A stretch of 64,000 bases of DNA, taken from Owenia fusiformis. Its lineage: Eukaryota; Annelida; Polychaeta; Sabellida; Oweniidae. The stretch spans positions 24,143,759 to 24,207,758 of the forward strand of contig CAIIXF020000009.1 of the NCBI GenBank assembly GCA_903813345.2. The letters are read 5' to 3'. Under the pieces are notes generated by a model. The model did not search any database and was not told the DNA's origin. It saw only the letters and a program-made list of their open reading frames with translations. A program made the position numbers and the translations under genes. Below are positions 1 through 12,500 of the stretch, piece by piece (positions within the stretch are counted from its first letter, which is position 1; every line of letters begins with the position of its first letter).

Positions 1-134
1 CACTCAAGGTACAAGGTAGTCAAGAATTTAATATCAATTGCAGAAATTTTGATAAATTCTGGAGTCTTCATTTGCCATTTTATCTCGAATAAAGATTATT
101 GCTTTTATTAAATAGCTTTTTATTTCAAACTTAC

Positions 135-521
135 ATTTTTACTGTGACTGTCTTTTCCTACACCACACAACACATTTCCACTATGTGAAAAGCTGAAAAC
201 AAAATATTACTTTTATAAGGAACATCATAGTTTTAAAAGCATTTAATTAATTTTTGTATGTTTGTATTTTCCAAAAGTATTTTGTACCCCATAATTTTGC
301 TTTCAACAATATTCTTAATTTTATGAGAATCAAATTGATAAAACATGAAATTAATAATACTGGAGCATGTCATACCTGAGACAATTTATGGAATGTGAGT
401 GTGTTTTAAACATTGCAAGACATTGTGTAGATTCAAAGTCCCAGACTCTAACTACACTCTGCGTTCCTGTCTGACCTGATGCTAGTCTGTCACTGGATCC
501 ATTCAGACTGATACACGACAC
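135..521 (-). CDS. WDR90: WDR90 exons 11 and 12 (WD40 region), separated from exon 10 by 37 kb
   Basis: On the minus strand, acceptor ...ctag precedes an open 146 nt exon (521 down to 376) starting VSCISLNGSSDRLASGQTG and containing SVVRVWDFE, a typical WD40 strand ending in W-D. Donor gtatgac follows. After a 183 bp intron, exon 12 (192 down to 135) reads FSHSGNVLCGVGKDSHSKN and ends at gtaagt. Exon 10 ends with GHTDK in phase 0 and exon 11 starts in phase 0. In vertebrate WDR90 the GHTDK-VSALALDGSS and LSFSDSG-LLCGVGKDSH strings are contiguous, which supports the long join. No further exon is visible in 1-134, so the rest of the propeller should lie to the left. Confidence 0.88.
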
Positions 522-3500
522 CTAGAAACAGATAAAACAAAGAAAAATGAAACGAATAGCGTCAAAAGTTAAATAGATTAGAGGCATTAATGGATATTGA
601 CATACCCCTTACTTATAGATTGGGATGATCCTCAGTGACAGAGGATTTCAGTCAATGATATGAAAGATACAGCTGTGCAGTAAAATCTCTATACAGTGAA
701 CACCTATAGAACCACAAAAATGTGTTCACTAAAGGTAGGTGTTCACTACAGAGGGGCAATTTTAAACAGAACTCACTCGAGAATGTGGTGAGAAGAAGTG
801 TTCACTAGACATAGGTGTTCACAAGAGAGAGTTGTTAACTAAGACAAGTTTTACTGAACTTGATATAAAGTCATTCTGTGGCTTTTATCTCCCCTCAATA
901 CATGCTAATTTCCCCCTTATGTTCATATTTTTCTCACCAGATGGAAAAAGCCATTGATATTCCATTTAAAAATATGCATTCATGCACCACTGAACAATGG
1001 AAAACAATATGTAATAAGGCCATAAGAAGTAGATTCTATGTTTCTACACAAACTCAAGAAAAAACACAAGCTTGTTTGCTGAGAAATGTATACATTTTAT
1101 GGGGATAAAAAGGGATGTATGCCAAAGTAATCAATAACACTGTCAATTTTGATGCACATCAAAGTATCCGGCATTTCATCTGATTCTGATTGAACAAAAT
1201 GCGATGGTACTTTCAGACCCTTGAGACTGCTATTTGGATGTGTTTGTTTTTTCTGATTTACTCAAAATCGTGCAAGCAAGGGGACGCAAAACAAAGAATC
1301 TCCTTCTGATGGCCTAATACCTGATGGCTAAAATAAATGATTCAAAGACTGGCTGAAAATGTTTACTGAAAGGTGTACAAATTAGTCTGTCTAGAATAGA
1401 AAAGTATAAGTGTTTTACAGTTTTACTTTTTTGTTTAACTAGACAACAGCATTGCCAAAGCGTAGCAAATCTTATCGAAACAGCCATGGCTGACATATTT
1501 ACAAACAAAGTATATAGCATAAAATCATAAAATAACACACAAAAAATGGGCACCATTTTCAAAATTGTTCCAAATTGTCATCAGAAAGTGTATTATGCTT
1601 CTAAGTAGGCATTTATAAAATTTCAACAAAATCGCACACACATACTGTACATGTCAATGGTGGCCATTTTTCAAAATGGCCGCCTACTTGCCAAAAATGT
1701 CATAAGACAGTGTGCCATGAGTATTCACATATCAAATATGAAAAAAATTGCTCTATTACATTTTGAGTTATAGTAAAAAACATAAAATAACAAACATACA
1801 AAAAATTGGTGGCCATTTTTCAATATGGCCTCCTACTCCACAAAGTGTCATTTGACATTGTGCCTTGCTTATTGTATTCACATATCATATGAAAAAAATT
1901 GCTGCACTACTTTTCGTGTTATAGTACAAAACATAAATAATTGCCGCCTTCTAACAAAAACATCATAAGACAGTGAGCCATGCTTATAGTATTCACATAC
2001 CAAATATGAACAAAATCACTCCACTACTTTTCAAGTTACAGTAAAAATCGTAAAAAAGCGTGTAAAGGCCCCCATTTTTCAAGATGGCTGCCATGTTCTT
2101 TTTCGGTATCTGCATTTCTAGCTTTATTAATGTCCTTTATAATTTCTTTACATTTAAAACATATTGCTATTACCGTTTTACATATTGTACCTTAATTACT
2201 GAAAATCAGCACTTAAATGGCCACCATTTTTAGATGAGAAGCCATTTTGAAAATTGGCTTTCAAGCTGAACTTCTACCCCCATAGGGTATATGTGTTCAA
2301 AATATACACAAAATCCAGCCAACAGTATATGAGTTATTGCCTGGATGGACGGACCTATATATGGACGTACATACGTACGGACGAACGGAAGCGTTCCCTA
2401 TATCCTTCCGAACTTCGTTTGATGGGATAATTATCACTAAATCATAACTGTATTAATTAGAAAGAGGAATGTTCATACATGATATTACTAAACTTAGGTT
2501 TATAACACTATTCAAAGATGACTCGATAAAAGAAATCAGACAAAATATTGGTTTATCATTTACTAATGTCAACCTCACCATACCTCATAACCTAGACTTT
2601 CACTGGGACTTTAAACTGCCACGTTATACTAATATTAAATAATTTCACAATTCTGTTACCTGAAAACATCTTCATTAATATGTTGAATATGAGGATCTTA
2701 CTGTTTGTGCTGGTATGTATTTACCACACAAGAAGCTTGGTTGAGGCAGAATGTGATTGCAAGCTAAGTGCATCTCAACCCCAAGTTCAACCAGAGATCA
2801 TAAAGAATAAACTTGACCAACAGGAACGTATCATTGATGGGTACGTATGTGTTTTTTTATTATTTCAAAACAAAATGCATATAAAAGTTGTTTTTCAATT
2901 GTAGATATGTGCCTTTTTATATGCTTCTACAGATTGACTTCCTAGCTTTTCTAACCTTAGTAAGACCTATTCTTTTGCAAAAGAGAAGTAAAAAAGAAAG
3001 AAAAGCTTTTCATCAACCATGTTATCAAGAAATAGGAAAGAACCCCCACAGACAAAATGCTTTATATTAGGATGCCCAATACAGAACATGCTTCTGCTGC
3101 TTCTAAAACGTTATGTGTATTGTTGCAAGCTAGATAACCAAATGCTTTAATTTTAAATTCACCCACAGAAATAAACACAAAGTATACATCCACACATTGC
3201 TCGCATTTCTTTTATGTTATACACTATGTTTTTTATTATCTTATATTTCTTATATAAATAGTGATACAACATTTGATGAAAAAACAGATTATTGCCGTAA
3301 CACCAAATAAATATTTTATAATAAAAAGAGAAATGTTGGGAATAACTAACCACTAATTTGGGGAAATTATTTGTTACAAGGATGTATATGTAACCTCCAA
3401 CATAGTTTTCCCATTCTTTCTATTGTATGAATATGTACTAATATGCAATAATTCTTTGATTCTAGCCTTGAGAAAAACTACGAAAATATTTTAAATGAAA

Positions 3501-6500
3501 ATAAATTCAAACTGGAAAGATTATCGAATGTTAAGCGAACATCCAAAGCCATGTATGAAACAGTCTATAAACTATGTGAGTAATAAACTATTTGAGTAAA
3601 GAGCTATGTGAGTAATGAGCCATGTGAGTACAAATGATTATCACTCATACATTTTTGAGGGTAAAAGGCTGATTTTCTAAAATTTAAAAATGTTGTAAAC
3701 TACATGTAGTATGTTATATATAAATAGATCAATAGCAATGTTTCTCAGTCCATATTCAAAGTGCCATAGTTTTGTATACTGTATTTAAGTTCATTATTGA
3801 ATAAAGCTACCTCTTATCAAGGACATCTAATGATAGACATCTTTGCTCTTATCATTATTGATTAAAGCTACTTGTTATCATAATTGAATAAAGCTACTTA
3901 TTATCACTATTGAATACAGCTACTTATCATCATTACTGAATAAAGCTAATTGTTATCATAATTGAATAAAGCTACTTGTTATCATTATTGAATATAGCTA
4001 CTAACAGATAACTAAATTTAAAACATAATTTTATTTAGCTGACCCATGTTCAACGAAAGGACATCTTCGCTGCCTTCACTCTGGCGAATGTATACACAGG
4101 CTATTTGTAAGTACAAATGGTAATGCTACGGTAGTAGTCACTATTACAATTGGTTATAGAGTTACAATATCTGTTTTGATCATGAAATTCCTTTTTCTAT
4201 ATATCTATGAATGAATTTTACTCCTTCCTAAGAATTAATTTTTTTGGGACTGAAAAAACGGTTCATATTGAGAGGTTTTCAGAAAAAACAGGTTTATCTG
4301 TATATTATATATACACCTTTTGATTCTTTAAATATAGGGTTGTGATGGTATAGTTGACTGTATGGATGGATCAGATGAGGATAAAGACCTTTGTTGTAAG
4401 TTAATATTCAAATTAATATCCAATATTCTATAATTTGGATCTCCATTCAGTTTTAAGTTTAATTTTATCACATTAGTTTTATTTATAATTTTATTTTATT
4501 CACAAGTATATTTTTAACCTGAAGATTCAATTCATATGAAAATGATTTTCAATTCTGCATCTTCATCTTTATAAAACCATTGCTAAAATTGAACTGCAAT
4601 CTTGGCATCATATATGTAACGCAGGCCCGTAGCCAGGGGGTTCGGGCGAACTCCCCCCTGACCAAAATTTCTTACAAAATCATGAATTTTTTACCATTCT
4701 GACTATTTTCTGAGTGATTTTTGGCCAAATTTGCGAAGTGAACCCCCCCTAGAATTTTTTGGAAAAGTGAATCCCCCTTGGAGAATTCTGGCAACGGGCC
4801 TGTAACAATTCTAATGTTTTCAGTGAATCCTGTACCAGTGGGAACAAAATTGAAGGCTTTCATCCCAGCCTACCAGACCTGCTTTCTGTCAGCAGTGACA
4901 GAAGTCAACGTCAAGGTCAGACCTGTTAGAACAGAGAGGCTACAGCATTTCCCACAGGTTATAAAAACATTCGGTGTTGCCGAGTTCAGCTTTAATGATT
5001 CAAATGGGAGGTTAGTTATTTTGTTACTTATTAATTCCAAAATTATTATGATGAACATATATTTCAAACTTAATCTGAGGTTTGTTCATGTTTTTTTTAG
5101 TAATCAACATTCAAAGTCTATAGTATTGTATTGTATCGTATTGTATCGTATCGTAATGTAACGTATGGTATTGTATTGTATTGTATTGTATTTTATTTAC
5201 CACCAATGAAGGTGAGCAATAGCTTTTGGGTACATTCCGTATACAGTCGTTATTAACGCATGTAATCATGGATGGCAGACCCAGGAACCCCTCCTCGAAG
5301 GAGCCCTTTTTTGTGCACTCATATATAGTCATACAAGTACATACCACAGCCTTTTTACGTGTTGTGGACCACTCAATCAAACACCCTGAAGTTCTTTACG
5401 CAAACAAGCAAATTAAGTTTTGCCTGAACCAGGGATCGAAAGCGGGACCTATTGCTTAAGATCGTTGAGCTTTATGGGTGGACTTGTTATTGTTAAAGGA
5501 ATATTCCTTGCTATACCATTTATTTTGTGATATGGTAGCTATAACCATATATCAGCTATAACCATATATACTTTCAATATTTAGCAGTCAATATTGATTT
5601 GAAGATGCACTGTTTATTTCAAGTGGGCTGTCACCTTTTCACTCTTCACATAGGAAGTGATGTCATGAACTATTAAATTTGCATATAGCGCTAGGGAAGG
5701 AGGTAACAAGAATGACATAGAGGTTCTTGTATGAGTATCTGTGCAAGATCTTCCATTCTTAATGAGCTTTGATAATACATATTCTTTATCAACTTGAAGA
5801 CGAGATAAAGAAATATTATCAAAGCGAGTCAAGAATGGACGATATTTCACAGGTACGAGTGCAAGAAAGTTTTTCTCATATGACTCTTTAAATTATGCCA
5901 TATTTATACATTTTTATGATCAAACTAAGTGAAAATAGCTTCAAACCAATGGAACTACATCTTTCAATAGTTATGACGTCATAACAATGTTGTAGAATAT
6001 AAATGGCTATGCATGGCAACAAAGCCCTATTGTTATGATGTCATTTATGATGTCATTTTGTAGAATGAGCATTGATACTCATAGTAACAGTATATCTGTT
6101 GTCATGTTGATGAAGTTTATAAACAAGTGATGTCATATAAGTAAATCTCATCTTGCACATGTGACTTTTTAGGATGAAAGATGGTAATATCTTGCATGGG
6201 GTAAACACATGGTTGTATCTTTGTTAGTCATATGAAAAAAAACTATCTGAATATTCTTTTTCAATTTTGTCAATGACTTAATTCTTCAGATAATCTCTTC
6301 TTTAATTCTATGTTGACAAGCCCTCAAAATATTTTTGCACAGAAAGTAATAACCACTTAGCCAGAAGTGATTTTCTGCTACTTTCCTACACTGTTATGGG
6401 CAACACAGGGAGATATGCCGATTACTCAATTAGTACAATATTAGTTGGTAAATTAACACTTTGGCAAAATCGTGCTCATGAGCACTCACGCTATGAGTGC

Positions 6501-9500
6501 TAATTTAGAACTAATTTTGTACTAACTGAGTACTCGGCATATGTATGAGTGCTCATTGAGTAATGAAAAATCAATGGAATTAGTGCTACTTTATCACTCA
6601 CCATATGGCTTACGGACAACTCATCCCCTAGACAACTCATCCCTGGACAACTCATCCCCTACACAACTCATCCCTGGACAACTCATCCCCTAGACAACTC
6701 ATACCCTTGACATCTCATCCCCTGGACAACTCATCCCCTGGACATCTCATCTCCTAGATAACTCATCCCCTGGACAACTTATCCCTTAGACAACTCATCC
6801 CCTAGACAACTCATCCTTTATCACATGAAGCCAAATTAGTTTTTTGGAAAATAAATATTTATTAAATACATCTTGAATCATTCTAAATATTATTTTTCAC
6901 TTTATTGACACAAATAAAATGGTCAAACAGTCAAACGTGCCATTAAAACATTATCTCTTGTCCTTATATTACATGACTTATTATTTCATGACAAAAAATA
7001 AAATTTTCTCTCTGCATAATTTTGTAACATGAATTTCAGTAACTTCATCTGTGACTGCTGTGAAAAAATAATCTTTGGATTGAAGAATATTTGAACATTG
7101 AACAACAAACATATTATGTCATCAAAGGAGCTTATAACATCAAAGCAGCTTCTTCGATCAATGTTAATATAATATTGAAATTGTATATTAAAAGTAAAAT
7201 TTAAGGTAAATATTAAAAAAACAAATTACAGATTAATTGGTTGACTATATCCTTGACAATACCATAGTAGTACCATGGTATATCACAGTTTTTTAAACAA
7301 CTTTCCAGATTTTCCCTCAAGAAAATCTTTGTTCACTTGTACTCAGAAGACAACAGAATCGTAGCTTTAATACCTCACAATTGTTTATTATATATGACCA
7401 TAGCCATCTTTTAGATAGATCCAAAGAGATAGCTTTGTGCAAACTAAGTAAACTATTGTTATGTAAATGGAAAGAGTTAGAAGTGCAGATCTTAACCATT
7501 TTTGAAGTTCTGTTTACGTAACAAAAGTGAGGTATTAAACCGAGGATCGTGTTGTCTTCTGAACTATTTGTTCGCATGTACACATGCCTACTACTGGAGA
7601 AATAAGGAAAAGACAAAAATCGTACCTTTGAGTCTCTGACATTTTGTTACCCAAACAATCTGTTTACAACATAATCGAGTGGAGTACCAGTGTTCATGTA
7701 ATATATGATTTTGAATCTTAAAACTGATCATGATAGCCAATACATTTAAAAATCATTTGAATTATACATGAATTAATAATATTACATTAAATTACTCAAA
7801 CATGCCAAAGGATGAGTTGCCCAGGGGATGAGTTGTCTAGAGGATGAGGTGTCCAGGGGATGAGTTGTCCAGGGATGAGTTGTCTAGGGGATGAGTTGTC
7901 CGGTTACCCACCATATGAGTACTCAATTACTATTAAAAATGCAACAAATCAGTACTCATGTCATAAGTGCTCATTTAGTTCTAATATTTACTGAAATGCA
8001 TACTCAATTAGAGCTAAAATGCCATGGGTACTATTTTAGTACTCGGCATATCTCCCTGTGAAGGGTATTCGAGTTGATGATATCACCTCCTGTGTAAAAT
8101 CTGACCATAATCAAAACATTTTCCTGTGTTTTGCTATGTTATAGCTTCCATGTTGTAGCTTCCATAATAGGAGAGAATATCCCTTTAAATTTACGAAGAT
8201 AATTATTAAAGTTGGATTTCTGTAGGATTCATATAGTTATGAAAGATTCACAAAGTTGCAAAAATAGTAATGTCACACCTGCTTTCATTCGTAGTTTAAT
8301 AGCGTCCTCTGACCCTATTACTTTTTGAATGATGTCTTACCTTACATTAATATTGTGATGTTTAAATTTCCATTCATGGTTATTGTTATCTTGCAAACTA
8401 AAAAAGATTCAATATTACCCCGTCAGATATCTTTGGCGAAATATAGCGGAATATGCAATATTTTAGTGTTAACTTGAATTTTCAAACACTTTATGGCCCA
8501 TATATAAAAACAATAAAAATCCATTGAAAAAAGTTGTTCTGAATAAAAAAAATCTAGTTCTTATACCTAATGATACAACATTATTTAACAAGGCATTAAC
8601 ATGAAAAAATGTCACCCCCTTGTTGCCCACAATATTATGAGTTCAATCTATTCAGATTTGAATTTCTGAAAACTTGTAGATTACTACTAAATAAACTGGT
8701 CAATTTGAAGCAAGTTGAAAAAATACCCTTTTTAAGACTGACATGGTCATTGAAGGTGAAATCTTAAGTCTTAAGTCAGATTTGAACTTCTGAGAACATG
8801 AAAATGATTTTGAAAAAAAGTCAGTCTAAACACCACCGCTGTCCACCAACCGCCGCCCCCAAAACTGTGAATATTTATTTTCTGCTAAAATTGTCAAATA
8901 ATATTGTTGTTACTTTTGTTGCTAAATTGGAGGAAAATTCAAATATTTGAAATCACATATAGAAGACCATTTTCAAAATTAAATCATGAAAAATAATATT
9001 TGGATGATAAAATCATCCAAATTTTGAACAAGACTTAATGATTTCTTTTCAGGGCCATAGAGGAAGTTATGAACTACGTTAAAGTCCAAGAAATTGCTTC
9101 AGGGAAAGCACATGTCGATGTGAATAATGACAACTTCAACTTTAAGATATATGGAGAGCTAACGTATTATGTGGGCTCCTCTAAAAATTATGGGGACATT
9201 TATAAAGGATCAAATTTTGATCAACTTTGTGGGCGTTCTACCGTCAAAATAAACTGACTAACAATATACTTTACAGCTTTATCAAATTAGTAAATTCTCT
9301 GTTATGTGTATATTTCAATCAATAGCAACCATGTAACACCAAAATGTCAATAAAAAATTTATGCAGATTTACAATTTTCTGTACTCTGGGAATTTCTTAA
9401 GTTAAAGTTTATTTTTTTCAAACAATGTGAGTGCAAACTGCCAGATACATGATATATGATAAAAAGAAGTTATCCATATACATTGTATAAGTAGGCTCCA

Positions 9501-12500
9501 AATGACACATATCACAAACCCATTGGATGTGCTGAAAGGAAGAGGTGCGTTTATTGGCAAATACCCCTATGGTCAAAATGAATAATTCTTAGGTGTAACA
9601 TGAAGAATAGAATGTCATATAACTCTTTGGAAAATATTAAAGTGCTCGGGCACACATAGGCTGAGATAGGGGCTATTTAGTTTAGTGAGGTTGTATTGAC
9701 TTACATGGGGCTGTTCATCACTGACTTAACATGAGGATATCAGCAGATCCCAATAGAGGCCATTGGTTTTTTGATTATCACAAAAATACCAAAAATACAC
9801 TATGACCTGAATCGATTGCAAACTTAATAATTTCACAATATGACACTATTGGCTTATCTCATCAAATGTGCAAATATGAAGTTTGCAATCGATTCAGGTC
9901 ACTATTACAGTTTTACATATTCTACCTTAATTACTGAAAATCAGCACTAAAATGGCTGCCATTTTTACATGAGAAGCCATTTTGAAAATTGGCTTTCGAG
10001 CTGAACTTCTAGCCCCATAGGGTATATGTGTTCAAAATATGAACAAAATCCGGCCTACAGTATTTGAGTTATTGCCAGGATGGACGGACGTATGTATGGA
10101 CGTACATACGTACGGACGAACGGAAGCGTTCCCTATATCCTTCCGAACTTCGTTTGATGGGATAATTATCACTAAATCATAACTGTATTAATTAGAAAGA
10201 GGAATGTTCATACATGACATTACTAAACTTAGGTTTATAACACTATTCAAAGATGACTCGATAAAAGAAATCAGACAAAATATTGGTTTATCATTTACTA
10301 ATGTCAACCTCACCATACCTCATAACCTAGACTTTCACTGGGACTTTAAACTGCCATGTTATACTAATATTAAATAATTTCACAATTATGTTACCTGAAA
10401 ACATCTTCATTAATATGTTGAATATGAGGATCTTACTGTTTGTGCTGGTATGTATTTACCACACAAGAAGCTTGGTTGAGGCAGAATGTGATTGCAAGCT
10501 AAGTGCATCTCAACCCCAAGTTCAATCAGAGATCATAGAGAATAAAGTTGACGTACAGGAACGTATCATTGATGGGTGCGTATGTGTTTTTTTATTATTT
10601 CAAAACAAAATGCATATAAAAGTTGTTTTTCAATTGTAGATATGTGCCTTTTTATATGCTTCTACAGATTAACTTCATAGCTTTTCTAACGTTAGTTAGA
10701 CCTATTCTTTTGCAAAAAAAAGTAAAAAAGAAAGAAAAGTTTTTCATCAACTATGTTATCAAGAAATAGGAAAGAACCCCCACAGACAAAATGCTTTATA
10801 TTAGGATGCCCAATATAGAACATGCTTCTGCTGCTTCTAAAACGTTATGTGTATTGTTGCAAGCTAGATAACCAAATGCTTTAATTTTAAATTCACCCAC
10901 AGAAATAAACACAAAGTATACATCCACACGTTGCTCGCATTTCTTTTATGTTATACACTATGTTTTTTATTATCTTATATTTCTTATATATATAAATAGT
11001 GATACAACATTTGATGTAAAAACAGATTATTGCCGTAACAGCAAATAAATGTTTTATAATAAAAAGAGAAATGTTGGGAATAACTAACCACTAATTTGGG
11101 GAAATTGTTTGTTACAAGGATGTATATGTAACCTCCAACATAGTTTTCCCATTCTTTCTATTGTATGAATATGTACTAATATGCAATAATTCTTTGATTC
11201 TAGCCTTGAGAAAAACTACGAAAATATTTTAAATGAAAATAAATTCAAACTGGAAAGATTATCGAATGTTAAGCGAACATCCAAAGCCATGTATGAAACA
11301 GTCTATAAACTATGTGAGTAATAAACTATTTGAGTAAAGAGCTATGTGAGTAATGAGCCATGTGAGTACAAATGATTATCACTCATACATTTTTGAGGGT
11401 AAAAGGCTGATTTTCTAAAATTTAAAATTTTTGTAAACTACATGTAGTATGTTATATATAAATAGATCAATAGCAATGTTTCTCAGTCCATATTCAAAGT
11501 GCCATAGTTTTGTATACTGTATTTAAGTTCATTATTGAATAAAGCTACCTCTTATCAAGGACATCTAATGATAGACATCTTTGCTCTTATCATTATTGAT
11601 TAAAGCTACTTGTTATCATAATTGAATAAAGCTACTTATTATCACTATTGAATACAGCTACTTATTATCATTATTGAATAAAGCTAATTGTTATCATAAT
11701 TGAATAAAGCTACTTGTTATCATTATTGAATATAGCTACTAACAGATAACTAAATTTAAAACATAATTTTATTTAGCTGACCCATGTTCAACGAAAGGAC
11801 ATCTTCGCTGCCTTCACTCTGGCGAATGTATACACAGGCTATTTGTAAGTACAAATGGTAATGCTACGGTAGTAGTCACTATTACAATTGGTTATAGAGT
11901 TACAATATCTGTTTTGATCATGAAATTCCTTTTTCTATATATCTATGAATGAATTTTACTCCTTCCTAAGAATTAATTTTTTTGGGACTGAAAAAATGGT
12001 TCATATTGAGAGGTTTTCAGAAAAAACAGGTTTATCTGTATATTATATATACACCTTTTGATTCTTTAAATATAGGGTTGTGATGGTATAGTTGACTGTA
12101 TGGATGGATCAGATGAGGATAAAGACCGTTGTTGTAAGTTAATATTCAAATTAATATCCAATATTCTATAATTTGGATCTCCATTCAGTTTTAAGTTTAA
12201 TTTTATCACATTACTTTTATTTATAATTTTATTTTATTCACAAGTATATTTTTAACCTGAAGATTCAATTCATATGAAAATGATTTTCAATTCTGCATCT
12301 TCATCTTTATAAAACCATTGCTAAAATTGAACTGCAATCTTGGCATCATATATGTAACGCAGGCCCGTAGCCAGGGGGTTCGGGCGAACTCCCCCCTGAC
12401 CAAAACTTCTTTCAAAATCATGCAGTTTTTTACCATTCTGACTATTTTCTGAGTGATTTTTGGCCAAATTTGCGAAGTGAACCCCCCCTAGAATTTTTTG

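Noticed and set aside
4778-5161. 127-codon plus-strand open frame (and its equivalents in genes 2-4)
   Set aside because: It contains the real exon 5 of the linker-like gene (4824-5010) but begins in the MITE and runs on into the intron. The spliced model with AG/GT borders explains the conserved part.
6614-6819. Regular short repeats that could suggest a CRISPR array
   Set aside because: Units of 16-17 bp with no unique spacers, in eukaryotic intron DNA. This is a minisatellite within a transposon.
7317-7616. 99-codon minus-strand frame kept in three copies
   Set aside because: It lies in the foldback element across an internal inverted repeat. Its persistence reflects recent duplication, and no protein motif is visible.
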